64,000 nt of DNA from Streptomyces naganishii JCM 4654 (GTDB taxonomy: Bacteria; Actinomycetota; Actinomycetes; Streptomycetales; Streptomycetaceae): the NCBI RefSeq assembly GCF_014650575.1, contig NZ_BMVF01000002.1:496001-560000 (forward strand). Reading direction: 5' to 3'. Below, piece after piece: positions 1-10,804 of this stretch. The position numbers and the translations under genes were made by a program. Below the pieces are notes generated by a model that was given only the letters and a program-made list of their open reading frames with translations, searched no databases and was not told the origin of the DNA. The first letter of the stretch is position 1; each line of letters begins with the position of its first letter.

Positions 1-1
1 G

Positions 2-376
2 GTGCCCGCCGGCACGAAGGTCGACACCGCCACCCTGACGAACGCCAACAACTTCTGGGACTACATGTACGACACCGCCGCCGGCGTCGACTACGAGATC
101 GACATCGCGCAGCCCGAGGGGTCGCGCATCAAGAACCTCACGTACAAGGGCGCACCCGTCGCCGACGACCAGGTCTTCGTCGTGGCCGTCAACAACTACC
201 GTGCCAACGGCGGCTCCGGCTATCCGCACATCGCCTCGGCCGCGATCGCCTACAGCTCCACCAACGAGATCCGCCAGCTGATGATCGACTACGTGACCGC
301 GAAGAAGACCCTCGACCCGGCCGACTTCGCCGACGTCAACTGGCGGCTGACCCAGGACGGCACCCCGGTGTTCTGA
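2..376 (+). CDS. 5'-nucleotidase / 2',3'-cyclic phosphodiesterase, C-terminal end (partial)
   Basis: Only the last 124 residues lie in the window; the open frame runs in from the left edge, so no start is present. The sequence has the pattern of a 5'-nucleotidase C-terminal domain: NNFWDYMYDTAAGVDYEID, then a turn region with VVAVNNYRANGGSGYP, the loop that stacks on the nucleotide base in this family. Such proteins are usually secreted or wall-bound metallophosphatases that dephosphorylate extracellular nucleotides; the catalytic metal-binding half is outside the window. It ends 37 bp before the convergent hypothetical gene. Family assignment is fairly firm; substrate is unknown. Confidence 0.8.
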   Translation: MPAGTKVDTATLTNANNFWDYMYDTAAGVDYEIDIAQPEGSRIKNLTYKGAPVADDQVFVVAVNNYRANGGSGYPHIASAAIAYSSTNEIRQLMIDYVTAKKTLDPADFADVNWRLTQDGTPVF

Positions 377-413
377 CCGCCGGCCGCCCCCGGCCCATCC
401 CGAAGACGGCCCG

Positions 414-1064
414 TCAGCTGAAGACGATCATCGAGCCCTGGGCCAGGCTCCGGGTCGCCGCCGCGTGCAGCCCCAGCCAGACGTGGCGTTCGCGGGCGAA
501 GGGGCTCGGGTCGTACGGGGCCGGGGCCGCCGGCTGCTCCAGTTCCGTGGGGCCCGCCGGCGGCTCCGGCGGCGCCGGGGGGTTGGCCGGGTCGATGCCG
601 AGGGAGGGCGCCACCTGCTCCAGCTCCCGCAGCAGCGCCTGCGAGGACCCCAACGGACCGCCGCCCGCGAGCAGTTCGTCGTTGGACAGGGGCCGCGGGA
701 AGTCCAGGGGCACGTAGGCGCCCGCGTGGTCGTAGTGCCAGACCAGGTGCGACTGCTGGGCCGTCGACTCGAACATCTCCAGCAACTGCTCGTAGTCCCC
801 GCCCAGTTCGTCCACCGGCGTCAGCGGCAGACCGCACACCTGGAGGAGATGGGCGCGGCGCAGGAAGTGCAGGGCGTCGTAGTCGAAGCCGGCCACCGGC
901 GCCACCTCGCCGGACAGGCCCGGCATGTACTGGTACACCGGCACCGGCGGGAGCCCGTTCTCGGCGAGCACCTTGTTGTACTGCGCGAGTTCCTCGGCGA
1001 ACGGGTTGTCGGGGGTGTGGCACAACACGTCGACGAGCGGTACCAGCCACAGGTCACAGGCCAA
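414..1064 (-). CDS. conserved hypothetical protein (216 aa)
   Basis: Soluble protein with no membrane segment or domain I recognise. The N-terminal two thirds are folded-looking (aromatic-rich, with YQYMPGL, FDYDALHFLRR and HLVWHYDHAGAYVPLDF), followed by a Pro/Ala-rich linker near residues 160-185 and a short ordered tail. I chose the TTG at 1064 because GAGGAG lies 6 nt upstream and the residues after it look natural; there is no better ATG. It follows the glycosyltransferase gene on the same strand after 72 bp and could be its last operon member. Function unknown. Confidence 0.7.
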   Translation of the reverse strand: MACDLWLVPLVDVLCHTPDNPFAEELAQYNKVLAENGLPPVPVYQYMPGLSGEVAPVAGFDYDALHFLRRAHLLQVCGLPLTPVDELGGDYEQLLEMFESTAQQSHLVWHYDHAGAYVPLDFPRPLSNDELLAGGGPLGSSQALLRELEQVAPSLGIDPANPPAPPEPPAGPTELEQPAAPAPYDPSPFARERHVWLGLHAAATRSLAQGSMIVFS

Positions 1065-1136
1065 AGAGGGCTCCTCGCATAGAGCAGGGCGTCGTGCGTC
1101 CGGGGGAGTGTAGAGCGTAGTCGGTCGCGGTCCGGG

Positions 1137-3596
1137 TCAGCTCCCCTCGTGCGGGCCCCTCCGGGCGGGATCCCGCTCGTGCAGGTCCCATACCCACACC
1201 CCGCCGGTCCACTTGCCCTCCCGGCCCACCAGCTCGGTGACGACCTTGCGCAGCCGGTCGTCGTTGTCCTGCGGTACGAGGACGAGGGCGCCCGCGTGCC
1301 AGTAGGCGAAGTCCTGCCGCGCCCGGGCCCGCCAGCCGGCGTCGATGACGGGCGCGGAGCCGGTGTAGCGCACGTCCCGCAGCATGTCGGAGGTGTAGCG
1401 GGGGGCGGCGCCGTAGATGCCGGCGCGGTCGGGGCCGTAGGGTCCGTTGAAGTAGCCGCCGGGCAGCCTGAAGCCGAGGTGGGCCGCCGTCTGCCAGTGC
1501 AGCGCCTCGGCCGCGCCCGGGTCGGGCAGTGGCACCGGCACGAGCGACTCGCCCTCGTGGACGTACGGCTTCCACATCCCCTCGGTGAAGAAGCGCGGCA
1601 CCGGGACCCGGTCCACCGCCTTCAGCGGCGCCGGGATGACCGGGAGCAGCGCGAGGGCGACGGCCAGCAGACCGCCGTAGAGGGTGGTGACCGCGCGGGC
1701 CGAGGCGAGCCGTTCCAGCGCCAGGGCGAGCAGCATGCCGAGCGCTGGCGCGCAGATCATCGCGACCCGGCCCTCGATGACCGACTCGAAGAGCGGCTTG
1801 TCCGCGAGCAGTGCCCACGGGCCGGGGTAGACCGTGTCGGTCAGCGGGAGGCGGAACTTCGGGCCGAGCGAGAGCAGGGCCGCGCCGGCCGCCGTCACCG
1901 CCAGCGCCCTGACCAGCGGCCGCTCCCACAGCCGTACGGCGATCGCCAGGGCGAGCAGGGCCAGGGGCCAGCCGTAGAAGGCGTTCTGCTCGGTCGGGTT
2001 GAGGGACAGGGCGTTCGCGCGGCCCGCGTCGCCCGCGAACAGGGAGCGCTCGGCGAAGGCGAGCAGGGCGAGCGGGCTGTTGCCGGCGTTGTCGCCGTGC
2101 AGCACGCTGTGGTAGCTCTGCGGGCCCGCGAACTGCCAGTACAGCGGGTAGGCGACGACCGGCAGGCAGACCGCGCCGGCGATCGCCATGCCCTTGGCCA
2201 GCGGCCGCCAGGCCGCCTTCGCCACGTCCCTGCGCGCCAGCGCGTAGGCGGCCGCGAACAGCGCCATGCCCATCGAGGCGAGCAGCAGCGGCTCCTCGCC
2301 GAGGAAGATCTGGTACGCCGCCATCAGCCCCAGCACGATCCCGTCCCGCCGCACCCGCGTGCCCTCGCACAGCCGCAGCGCGCGGTCGACGATCAGCGGG
2401 ATCATGAACAGGACGACGAAGTTGGGGTGCGCGTTGGCGTGGCTGACCATCGGCGGGGCGAACGCGGCGAGCGAGGCGCCGACGAGGGCCGCGCCCCGGT
2501 GCCGTACGACCCGCTTGACGATCAGCCAGTACCAGGCGGCGGCCGTGGCGGCCAGGCCCAGGGTCATGCACAGGCTGAGCGCGAGCGCGGGCCCGAAGGC
2601 GAGCGTGAGGGGGGCGAAGGGCACGGACAGGCCCAGCATGACCGTGTTGGCCATCAGGTTGACGCCGCCGGGGAAGCCCTGGAGGTCGGTGAAGAACGGG
2701 TTGCGCAGATGGGCCACGTTGTCGGCGGTGACCGCGAAGAACCACTCCCACTGGTTCTGGTCCTGGAGCGAGTCGGGCAGATAGCGGTGGGCCGGGTCGA
2801 AGAAGCGGCCCGAGTACAGGGCCACCGCCATGAGCAGGAAGCAGACGACGGCCAGCACGTCGGCGGGGCGCACGGAACGGGCCCTGAGGCGGGCGAGTTC
2901 GGCGAGGACCCACGCGTAGTCGAGCGGCCCGACTTTGGAGCCGGACTGGTGCGACCAGCGCACGGGGACCTCGGCGACGGACCAGTCGGCGCGGCGGAAG
3001 TGCCGCAGCACCTCCACGTCGATGCCCCAGCCGTTGAGCCGGGAGGCGGCGAACGCGGCTCGGGCGCGGTCGCCGTCGAACAGCTTGAAGCCGCACTGGG
3101 TGTCCCGTATGCCCGGCACCGCGACCCGGCGTATGAGCAGGTTCCCGGCCCGGCCGAGCAGTTCGCGCACCCGGTGCTGGCGGCTCAGTATCGTCGCGCC
3201 CGGCACCGAGCGGGAGCCGATGGCGGCCGCGTTGCCCTCGCTGAGCGCCTTGTCGAGTTGCTGGAGCTCCTCGATCGGGGCCGCGAGGTCGGCGTCGGTG
3301 ACCAGCACGCGGCCGCCGCGGGTGGCGGCGACGCCGAGGCGCAGGGCGTTGCCCTTGCCCCGGTTGCGGTCCGCGGCCACCAGCCGGACCCGCGGGTCGT
3401 CCCAGGCGGTGACGAGGGCGCCGGTACCGTCGGTGGAGCCGTCGTCGGCGACGACGACCTCCCACTCGCCGAAGCGGCTCTCGTTGTCGCTCAGGTACCC
3501 GGTGACGGCGTCGAGGGTCGGGCCGAGCCGCCGTTCCTCGTTGTAGGCCGGTATGACGACGGACAGGTCGACGACCCGGGTGGACGTGCCGCTCAT
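1137..3596 (-). CDS. family 2 glycosyltransferase fused to a multi-spanning membrane domain
   Basis: 819 aa. Residues 1-240 form a GT2 domain of the dolichyl/polyprenyl-phosphate sugar synthase type: VVIPAYNEERRLGPTL, DDGSTD at 51-56, DADLAAP at 101-107 and DTQCGFKLFDG, the ALG5/DPM-like signature. Residues from about 255 on are a series of hydrophobic helices ending in a soluble tail, like a GT-C-type membrane glycosyltransferase. The likely role is to load a sugar onto a lipid carrier and use it for an exported glycan, but donor and acceptor cannot be read. The start ATG at 3596 overlaps the GntR stop (ATGA), so the two genes are translationally coupled. Confidence 0.8.
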   Translation of the reverse strand: MSGTSTRVVDLSVVIPAYNEERRLGPTLDAVTGYLSDNESRFGEWEVVVADDGSTDGTGALVTAWDDPRVRLVAADRNRGKGNALRLGVAATRGGRVLVTDADLAAPIEELQQLDKALSEGNAAAIGSRSVPGATILSRQHRVRELLGRAGNLLIRRVAVPGIRDTQCGFKLFDGDRARAAFAASRLNGWGIDVEVLRHFRRADWSVAEVPVRWSHQSGSKVGPLDYAWVLAELARLRARSVRPADVLAVVCFLLMAVALYSGRFFDPAHRYLPDSLQDQNQWEWFFAVTADNVAHLRNPFFTDLQGFPGGVNLMANTVMLGLSVPFAPLTLAFGPALALSLCMTLGLAATAAAWYWLIVKRVVRHRGAALVGASLAAFAPPMVSHANAHPNFVVLFMIPLIVDRALRLCEGTRVRRDGIVLGLMAAYQIFLGEEPLLLASMGMALFAAAYALARRDVAKAAWRPLAKGMAIAGAVCLPVVAYPLYWQFAGPQSYHSVLHGDNAGNSPLALLAFAERSLFAGDAGRANALSLNPTEQNAFYGWPLALLALAIAVRLWERPLVRALAVTAAGAALLSLGPKFRLPLTDTVYPGPWALLADKPLFESVIEGRVAMICAPALGMLLALALERLASARAVTTLYGGLLAVALALLPVIPAPLKAVDRVPVPRFFTEGMWKPYVHEGESLVPVPLPDPGAAEALHWQTAAHLGFRLPGGYFNGPYGPDRAGIYGAAPRYTSDMLRDVRYTGSAPVIDAGWRARARQDFAYWHAGALVLVPQDNDDRLRKVVTELVGREGKWTGGVWVWDLHERDPARRGPHEGS

Positions 3597-4297
3597 CCGG
3601 CGGCCAGCCGCTCGACCAGGGCCAGTGAGTGCGCGTTGTACGCGGTGACGACCGCGTGGGCGGCCGAGGTGTCCCGCTTCACCAGGGCGTCCACGAGTTC
3701 GGTGTGGCCGCACCACAGCACCCCCCGCAGATCGCCCAGCCGGCGCAGGTGCTGCACCGCGCAGACCCAGGTCTGCACCCGCAGCCGGTGCAGGAAGTCC
3801 GCGAGGTAGGGATTGCCGAACAGCAGGGCCAGCTCGCGCCAGAACCGCAGGTCGTAGCCGATCAGCACGGTCAGGTCGCCCGCGCCGGCCGCGCGCTGCG
3901 CCTCCTCGCCGCGCCGCCGGACCCCGGCGAGCGTGGTGGCGACCCGCGGCTCCAGCGGATCGCGCAGCGCCTCGTGCCACCCCTCGTGGAGCACCCGGAA
4001 CATGCCGTCGGTGACCAGGCCCCGGGCCTCGATCATCTCCCGGAAGTCGGCCAGCGAGTACTCCCGCACCCGGAAACCGCGGTGCTGGTCGGCCTCCAGC
4101 AGCCCCTGCGCGGACAGGTCGACCAGCGCCTCGCGCACGGGGGTCGCGGACACCCCGTACTGGTCGGCGATCTCCTTGACCGTGAACGCCTGCCCCGGCT
4201 GGAGCCGCCCGGCCAGCACCTCGTCGCGCAGTGCGTCCGCGATCTGCTGCCGCAGGGTGCTGCGCGTCACGGCGCCGGTGCCGCTGATGCCGGGCAT
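3593..4297 (-). CDS. GntR-family transcriptional regulator, FCD type
   Basis: 234 aa from the ATG at 4297, preceded by GAGGAGACG. Residues 8-75 are a GntR winged helix (LRQQIADALRDEVLAGRLQPG, FTVKEIADQYGVSATPVREAL, RGFRVREYS). The rest is an all-helical FCD ligand-binding domain (RGLVTDGMFR, LRFWRELALLFGNPYL, HTELVDALVKRD). FCD regulators usually sense small organic acids or related metabolites and repress adjacent genes. It lies between an aminotransferase (146 bp upstream) and the glycosyltransferase it overlaps by 4 bp. A 40-bp palindrome 27 bp before its start is the obvious operator candidate, implying autoregulation. Confidence 0.87.
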   Translation of the reverse strand: MPGISGTGAVTRSTLRQQIADALRDEVLAGRLQPGQAFTVKEIADQYGVSATPVREALVDLSAQGLLEADQHRGFRVREYSLADFREMIEARGLVTDGMFRVLHEGWHEALRDPLEPRVATTLAGVRRRGEEAQRAAGAGDLTVLIGYDLRFWRELALLFGNPYLADFLHRLRVQTWVCAVQHLRRLGDLRGVLWCGHTELVDALVKRDTSAAHAVVTAYNAHSLALVERLAAG

Positions 4298-4323
4298 GGT
4301 CGGGGCGTCTCCTCGCGCGTGCG

Positions 4324-4363
4324 GGTGGCGTGCTCGTACACCTATGTCTACGAGCACGCCACC
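4324..4363. promoter_or_regulatory. 40-bp near-perfect palindrome upstream of the GntR gene
   Basis: Arms at 4324-4338 and 4349-4363 (15 nt each, GGTGGCGTGCTCGTA) are perfect inverted repeats. Including the 10-bp centre, 18 of 20 positions are symmetric. It sits 27 bp before the GntR start and 80 bp after the aminotransferase stop. The inner part (GTACACCTATGTCTAC) resembles operators of FCD-type GntR proteins. It could also fold as an RNA hairpin, but there is no U-run after it. Confidence 0.6.
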
Positions 4364-4443
4364 TTACGCGTTCGGGTTCCGCCGGAGGCCGGGCGATCCC
4401 GGGCGGACGGGCGGCGCAGTGTCCCGCCCGGTCCGCTCGTGTC

Positions 4444-5808
4444 CTACTCGGTGTGCTCGTCGGCCACCGACAGGGCCGCGTCCAGGGCCGCCAGGCCTTC
4501 CTTCAGCTCGGCCTCGCTCGCGTTGCAGGGCGGGACGACGTGGGTGCGGTTCATGTTGATGAAGGGCCACAGGCCGCGGGCCTTGGCGGCGGCGCCGAAG
4601 GCGGCCATGGGGGCGTTCGCCTCGCCGGCCGCGTTGTAGGGCACCAGCGGTTCACGGGTCTCGCGGTTCTTCACCAGTTCCAGCGCCCAGAACATGCCGA
4701 CGCCGCGCACCTCGCCGACGCTCGGGTGCCGCTCGGCCAGCTCGCGCAGCGCGGGTCCGACGACGTCGGCGCCCAGCCGGGCCGCGTTCTCGACCACGCC
4801 CTCCTCGGCCATCACGTTGATGGTCGCGACGGCCGCCGCGCACGCCAGCGGGTGCCCGGAGTAGGTCAGACCGCCGGGGTAGGCCCGCTTGCCGAAGGTC
4901 TCCGCGATCCTCTGGGAGATCGCCACGCCGCCCAGCGGCACGTACCCGGAGTTCACGCCCTTGGCGAAGGTCATCAGGTCCGGCACGACGTTGAACAGGT
5001 CGGCCGCGAACCACTCACCGGTCCGCCCGAACCCGGCCATCACCTCGTCGAGGACGAACACGATCCCGTACTTGTCGCACAGCTCGCGCACCCCGGCGAG
5101 ATAGCCGGGCGGCGGCACCATGATCCCGGCCGTGCCCGGAATGGTCTCCAGGATGATCGCGGCGACGGTCGACGGCCCCTCGAAGGCGATCGTCGTCTCC
5201 AGGTGCTCGAGCGCCCGCTCGCACTCCTGCTCCTCGGTCTCGGCGTAGAAGCGGGAGCGGTAGAGGAACGGCGCCCAGAAGTGCACGACACCGGCCGAGC
5301 CGTTGTCGGAGGCCCAGCGGCGCGGGTCGCCGGTGACGTTCACGGCCTGCTGCGTACCGCCGTGGTACGAGCGGTACGCCGACAGCACCTTCGGCCGCCC
5401 GGTGTGCAGGCGGGCCATCCTGATCGCGTGCTCGACGGCGTCCGCGCCGCCGTTGGTGAAGAAGATCTTGTCCAGGTCGCCCGGCGTCCGCTCGGCGATC
5501 AGCCGCGCCGCCTCCGACCGCGCCTCGACGGCGAACGCCGGCGCGAAGGTGGCCAGCTTCCCGGCCTGCTCCTGGACCGCGGCGACGACCTTCGGGTGCT
5601 GGTAGCCGATGTTGGTGAAGACGAGCCCGCTGGAGAAGTCCAGGAAGCGCCTGCCGTCGTAGTCCCAGAAGTACGACCCTTCGGCGCCGGCCACGGCCGG
5701 CGGGTCGATGAGCTCCTGCGCGGACCAGGAGTGGAAGACGTGCGCACGGTCGGCGGCCTTCACGGCCGCGCCGGCCTCGGGGCGGGGCTGAGCAGAGCTA
5801 GGGGTCAT
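4444..5808 (-). CDS. class III (omega) aminotransferase, PLP-dependent
   Basis: 454 aa, complete for the family. PLP-binding features are clear: TNGGADAVEHAIRMAR at about 118-133, YHGGT at 148-152, LDEVMAGFGRTG with Asp254, and the Schiff-base Lys283 in TFAKGVNSG. Relatives use beta-alanine, GABA, taurine, putrescine or similar amines as donors with pyruvate or 2-oxoglutarate; the donor here is not deducible. The FCD GntR regulator downstream fits a catabolic enzyme induced by its substrate. The ATG at 5808 was chosen because the upstream in-frame extension is Arg/Pro-rich and unlike the family. Confidence 0.88.
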   Translation of the reverse strand: MTPSSAQPRPEAGAAVKAADRAHVFHSWSAQELIDPPAVAGAEGSYFWDYDGRRFLDFSSGLVFTNIGYQHPKVVAAVQEQAGKLATFAPAFAVEARSEAARLIAERTPGDLDKIFFTNGGADAVEHAIRMARLHTGRPKVLSAYRSYHGGTQQAVNVTGDPRRWASDNGSAGVVHFWAPFLYRSRFYAETEEQECERALEHLETTIAFEGPSTVAAIILETIPGTAGIMVPPPGYLAGVRELCDKYGIVFVLDEVMAGFGRTGEWFAADLFNVVPDLMTFAKGVNSGYVPLGGVAISQRIAETFGKRAYPGGLTYSGHPLACAAAVATINVMAEEGVVENAARLGADVVGPALRELAERHPSVGEVRGVGMFWALELVKNRETREPLVPYNAAGEANAPMAAFGAAAKARGLWPFINMNRTHVVPPCNASEAELKEGLAALDAALSVADEHTE

Positions 5809-5965
5809 GCGGGCGAGCGTAGGCGTCCGGGGTGCGGACGCGGCATGGGCGTCCTGTCTGCGGTCGGCCGGAATTAGCGACAGACTGTCGGGCCCACCCA
5901 CCGGCTCGGTGGTGGTGTCGCGTGGGTGGGGCGGCGCGGCTCCGGGGGCGGGCAGGCCGCGCCGT

Positions 5966-6018
5966 TACGGAACCGTAGAGGCGGGCCGTCCCGGGGGCCC
6001 GCGCACCGGCACTATCCT
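5966..6018 (+). promoter_or_regulatory. candidate promoter of the Ser/Thr kinase gene
   Basis: A small inverted repeat TACGGAACCGTA lies at 5966-5977 and a -10-like TATCCT at 6013-6018. Between them and the start is a 10-bp direct repeat (GGGGATATCG, twice at about 6033-6053). No good -35 is visible at the normal distance, so this assignment is tentative. Confidence 0.35.
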
Positions 6019-6072
6019 CGGTCTGTCGCACAGGGGATATCGGGGGATATCGGGGGGGGAGGCGGTTCAGCC

Positions 6073-8049
<1,977 letters not shown>

Positions 8050-8119
8050 ACTCCCGCACCACACCCGCACGTCGGCCCCCGACCGCTCGCCCCGGCCCGG
8101 GGCGTCGGCCGTCGACGGC

Positions 8120-8869
8120 TCACCGCGGCTCGGGAGGGCGCTGTCTCGGCATGTTCGGCCGGGCGGCGCCCGGGGGGAGGGCCGGGCGGCCGAACGGCGC
8201 GGTGGCGGTCTCGGCGCGGCCGGCCGGGGGCACGGCCGACTGGATGCCGAGGGGGGCCGGGCCGACGCGGAACTCCACCATCCAGTCGGCGGTCTCGGTG
8301 CGCACCAGCTCGGTCACGTCCTCCGAGAAGCGCCGCAGCACCGCCAGGCACCGCTCGGCGGCCTCCCCGGCCGTGCCCTCGGCCGGGCCGAGCACCTCCC
8401 GTACGCACTCCGACGCCCAGTCGAACTGGAGCGCCTGGAGCCGCCGCTGCACCGCCTGCGCGGTCGCCACGTCCCGCATCCACCCGGCGGTCACCCCGAA
8501 GCACCGGTCGACCCCGACGCACGCCACGGCCAGCAGCAGCGCCAGGTACCCCCAGCGCGCCGCCCCGCCCACCGCCCCGGTCAGGTCCAGCAGCGGCAGC
8601 GCCGCCCCGGTCACCGCGCCCGCGGCGGCCCCGCCGCGCAGCGCCCGCGCCCCGCGCCGCTTCCACTCGCGCTCCGCGAGGTACCAGGCCGCCGTGTGCA
8701 GCGCGCCCCGCTCCACCCACCGGTACAGCTCGTCCAGCCGCTCGGCCGGCTCGCCCCAGTCACCGAGCGGGAACGGCCGCCCGGTCAGATCGCCCGGCCG
8801 GAGCCCGGCCGCCCCCTCGCCCCGCCCGTCCTGCGGCGGACGCTCGGGCTGCATCTCCGGCTGACCCAC
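8120..8869 (-). CDS. SLATT-like two-helix membrane protein
   Basis: 249 aa from the GTG at 8869, chosen because GGGAG lies 6 nt upstream; the ATG at 8854 is the alternative. The middle shows two hydrophobic helices (AAGAVTGAALPLLDLTG and YLALLLAVACVGVD), followed by a charged amphipathic region (MRDVATAQAVQRRLQAL, ADWMVEFRVG). This matches the SLATT architecture: two membrane helices and a cytosolic helical extension. SLATT proteins are thought to form pores and occur in conflict systems, but this lone copy beside recR looks like a conserved Streptomyces gene without a partner nucleotidyltransferase. The C-terminus is Pro/Arg-rich and disordered. It is convergent with the kinase gene. Confidence 0.65.
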   Translation of the reverse strand: MGQPEMQPERPPQDGRGEGAAGLRPGDLTGRPFPLGDWGEPAERLDELYRWVERGALHTAAWYLAEREWKRRGARALRGGAAAGAVTGAALPLLDLTGAVGGAARWGYLALLLAVACVGVDRCFGVTAGWMRDVATAQAVQRRLQALQFDWASECVREVLGPAEGTAGEAAERCLAVLRRFSEDVTELVRTETADWMVEFRVGPAPLGIQSAVPPAGRAETATAPFGRPALPPGAARPNMPRQRPPEPR

Positions 8870-9074
8870 CCGGCACTCCCTACTGATCACGGTGCGTGAG
8901 GCTGTGCTGTGCGGCCGCGGCTCGCCCGCCGTGCCGGACCCCTTCCTACCGCCCAATGGGTGGCGAAGCGGAGCCAAGCGTCGTTTTTCCGCCCGGAAGA
9001 GGGTCTTGATCAGGTATAGGACCCATCGCAAACTCACTCGAAAGAGTGGCGGGGCGCTGCCTGCCCGGAGCACG

Positions 9075-9080
9075 TAGGCT
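9075..9080 (+). promoter_or_regulatory. -10-like hexamer for the ybaB-recR operon
   Basis: TAGGCT, a good Streptomyces -10 match, lies 66 bp before the ybaB start and implies a leader of about 60 nt. A small hairpin CACTC-GAAA-GAGTG lies just upstream. No convincing -35 was seen. Confidence 0.4.
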
Positions 9081-9146
9081 CGTGCCAACGGGGAATCCGG
9101 CAGGACGGTCCCCGCCCAGGCAGCCGTACGAAAGCAGGAGCCGATC

Positions 9147-9491
9147 GTGATTCCCGGTGGTGGCCAGCCCAACATGCAGCAACTGCTCCAGCAGGCCCAG
9201 AAGATGCAGCAGGATCTGCAGCACGCGCAGGAGGAACTGGCGCAGACGGAGGTCGAGGGGCAGGCGGGCGGCGGTCTGGTGAAGGCCACCGTCACCGGCG
9301 CCGGCGAACTGCGGGCGCTGAGGATCGACCCGAAGGCGGTCGACCCGGAGGACACCGAGACCCTCGCCGACCTGGTCGTCGCGGCCGTGCAGGCCGCCAA
9401 CGAGAACGCGCAGGCCCTCCAGCAGCAGAAGCTCGGCCCGCTCGCCCAGGGACTGGGCGGCGGCAGCGGCATTCCGGGGCTGCCCTTCTGA
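9147..9491 (+). CDS. ybaB: YbaB/EbfC nucleoid-associated protein
   Basis: 114 aa with the typical Gln/Met-rich helical start ([16 protein letters not shown]), followed by [22 protein letters not shown] and a C-terminal helix [15 protein letters not shown]. The family forms dimers that bind DNA and is almost always found just upstream of recR, as here (62 bp). The GTG at 9147 follows a GGAG-containing leader. Normal length for the family. Confidence 0.92.
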   Translation: MIPGGGQPNMQQLLQQAQKMQQDLQHAQEELAQTEVEGQAGGGLVKATVTGAGELRALRIDPKAVDPEDTETLADLVVAAVQAANENAQALQQQKLGPLAQGLGGGSGIPGLPF

Positions 9492-9552
9492 GGCGGCCCG
9501 CGGGCAACTACCGTACGTACCGAAAGAAACCGTCAGGAAGGGCGGCAGTCCG

Positions 9553-10152
9553 TTGTACGAAGGCGTGGTCCAGGACCTCATCGACGAGCTGGGGCGGCTG
9601 CCCGGCGTCGGTCCCAAGAGCGCGCAGCGGATCGCCTTCCACATCCTCCAGGCGGAACCGGCGGACGTGCGGCGGCTCGCCCAGGCCCTGCTCGAGGTGA
9701 AGGCGAAGGTCCGCTTCTGCGCCGTCTGCGGCAACGTGGCGCAGGAGGAGCTGTGCGGCATCTGCCGCGACAGCCGCCGCGACGCGTCCGTCATCTGCGT
9801 GGTCGAGGAGCCCAAGGACGTCGTCGCCATCGAGCGCACGCGTGAGTTCCGCGGCCGGTACCACGTCCTCGGCGGGGCGATCAGCCCGATCGAGGGCGTC
9901 GGCCCGGACGACCTGCGGATCAGGGAGCTGCTGGCCCGCCTCGCGGACGGCACGGTCACCGAGCTCATCCTGGCCACCGACCCCAACCTGGAGGGCGAGG
10001 CGACGGCGACGTACCTCGCGCGCATGATCAAGCCCATGGGCCTGAAGGTCACCCGCCTGGCCAGCGGCCTCCCGGTGGGTGGCGACCTGGAATACGCGGA
10101 CGAGGTCACCCTCGGCCGCGCCTTCGAGGGGAGACGACTCCTAGATGTCTGA
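9553..10152 (+). CDS. recR: recombination mediator protein RecR
   Basis: 199 aa, the usual RecR size. It shows the helix-hairpin-helix region ([17 protein letters not shown], 15-31), a four-cysteine zinc finger (CAVCGN...LCGIC, 56-72) and a Toprim domain ([13 protein letters not shown] and [15 protein letters not shown]). RecR acts with RecO/RecF to load RecA on gapped DNA. The start is a TTG at 9553 after an AAGGGCGG-type site; no ATG or GTG would preserve the N-terminal [17 protein letters not shown]. The gene overlaps the next ORF by 8 bp. Confidence 0.96.
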   Translation: MYEGVVQDLIDELGRLPGVGPKSAQRIAFHILQAEPADVRRLAQALLEVKAKVRFCAVCGNVAQEELCGICRDSRRDASVICVVEEPKDVVAIERTREFRGRYHVLGGAISPIEGVGPDDLRIRELLARLADGTVTELILATDPNLEGEATATYLARMIKPMGLKVTRLASGLPVGGDLEYADEVTLGRAFEGRRLLDV

Positions 10153-10804
10153 CGCCACGCTGCACGCCACCGGCCGGAACCCGGACGACTTCGCGGTGCA
10201 GATCGCCGACCAGATCGAGAGCTTCCTGGTCGCGGTCACCGAGGTCGCCAAGGGCGACGAGCCGGACTCGGCGGTGCCCTTCCTGCTGCTGGAGGTGTCC
10301 CAGCTGCTGCTGGCCGGCGGGCGGCTCGGCGCGCACGAGGACATCGTGCCCGACGAGCGCTACGAGCCCGACCCCGGCCCGGAGCAGGACGTGGACATCC
10401 TCCGTGAGAACCTCGGCCGGCTGCTGGAGCCGATCGACGTCTACTCCGAGGTCTTCGACCCCTACGAGCCGCGCCGGGCCCCCGTGCCCGCGCGCATCTC
10501 CGACGACCTGGCCGACGTGGTGGCCGACCTGCGCCACGGCATGGCCCACTACCGCGCGGGCCGCGTCACCGAGGCCCTGTGGTGGTGGCAGTTCTCCTAC
10601 TTCTCCAACTGGGGCTCGACCGCCTCCGCCACCCTGCGCGCCCTGCAGTCCCTGGTCGCCCACGTCCGCCTGAACCAGCCCCTGGCGGAGCTGGACGGCC
10701 TGGACACCGACCAGGGCGTGGGCGACGACACCCTGGAGTTCGAGGCCGGCCAGGTCATGGCCCAGGAAATCGGCGGCCCGCTGGGGATGGGCCCGGTCAA
10801 GTAG
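10145..10804 (+). CDS. DUF5063-family protein
   Basis: 219 aa, acidic and soluble. Conserved-looking segments are [40 protein letters not shown], and [28 protein letters not shown] recognise this as the conserved actinobacterial protein that follows recR. Its function is unknown. The 8-bp overlap with recR implies coupled translation. The 3' end overlaps the convergent receiver-like gene by 8 bp. Confidence 0.8.
   Translation: MSDATLHATGRNPDDFAVQIADQIESFLVAVTEVAKGDEPDSAVPFLLLEVSQLLLAGGRLGAHEDIVPDERYEPDPGPEQDVDILRENLGRLLEPIDVYSEVFDPYEPRRAPVPARISDDLADVVADLRHGMAHYRAGRVTEALWWWQFSYFSNWGSTASATLRALQSLVAHVRLNQPLAELDGLDTDQGVGDDTLEFEAGQVMAQEIGGPLGMGPVK

Noticed and set aside
1149..3809. Long open frame (886 codons) on the plus strand opposite the glycosyltransferase
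   Set aside because: Typical GC-rich antisense shadow: Arg/Gly/His/Val-rich with no domain, while the opposite strand codes a clear GT2 enzyme.
8120..8869. SLATT-type antiphage defence operon
   Set aside because: No nucleotidyltransferase, reverse transcriptase or effector partner; neighbours are ybaB-recR and a kinase.
8870..9146. Signal recognition particle RNA or tRNA upstream of ybaB-recR
   Set aside because: The conserved GGAAGGAAGCAG-type loop or a cloverleaf is absent on both strands.
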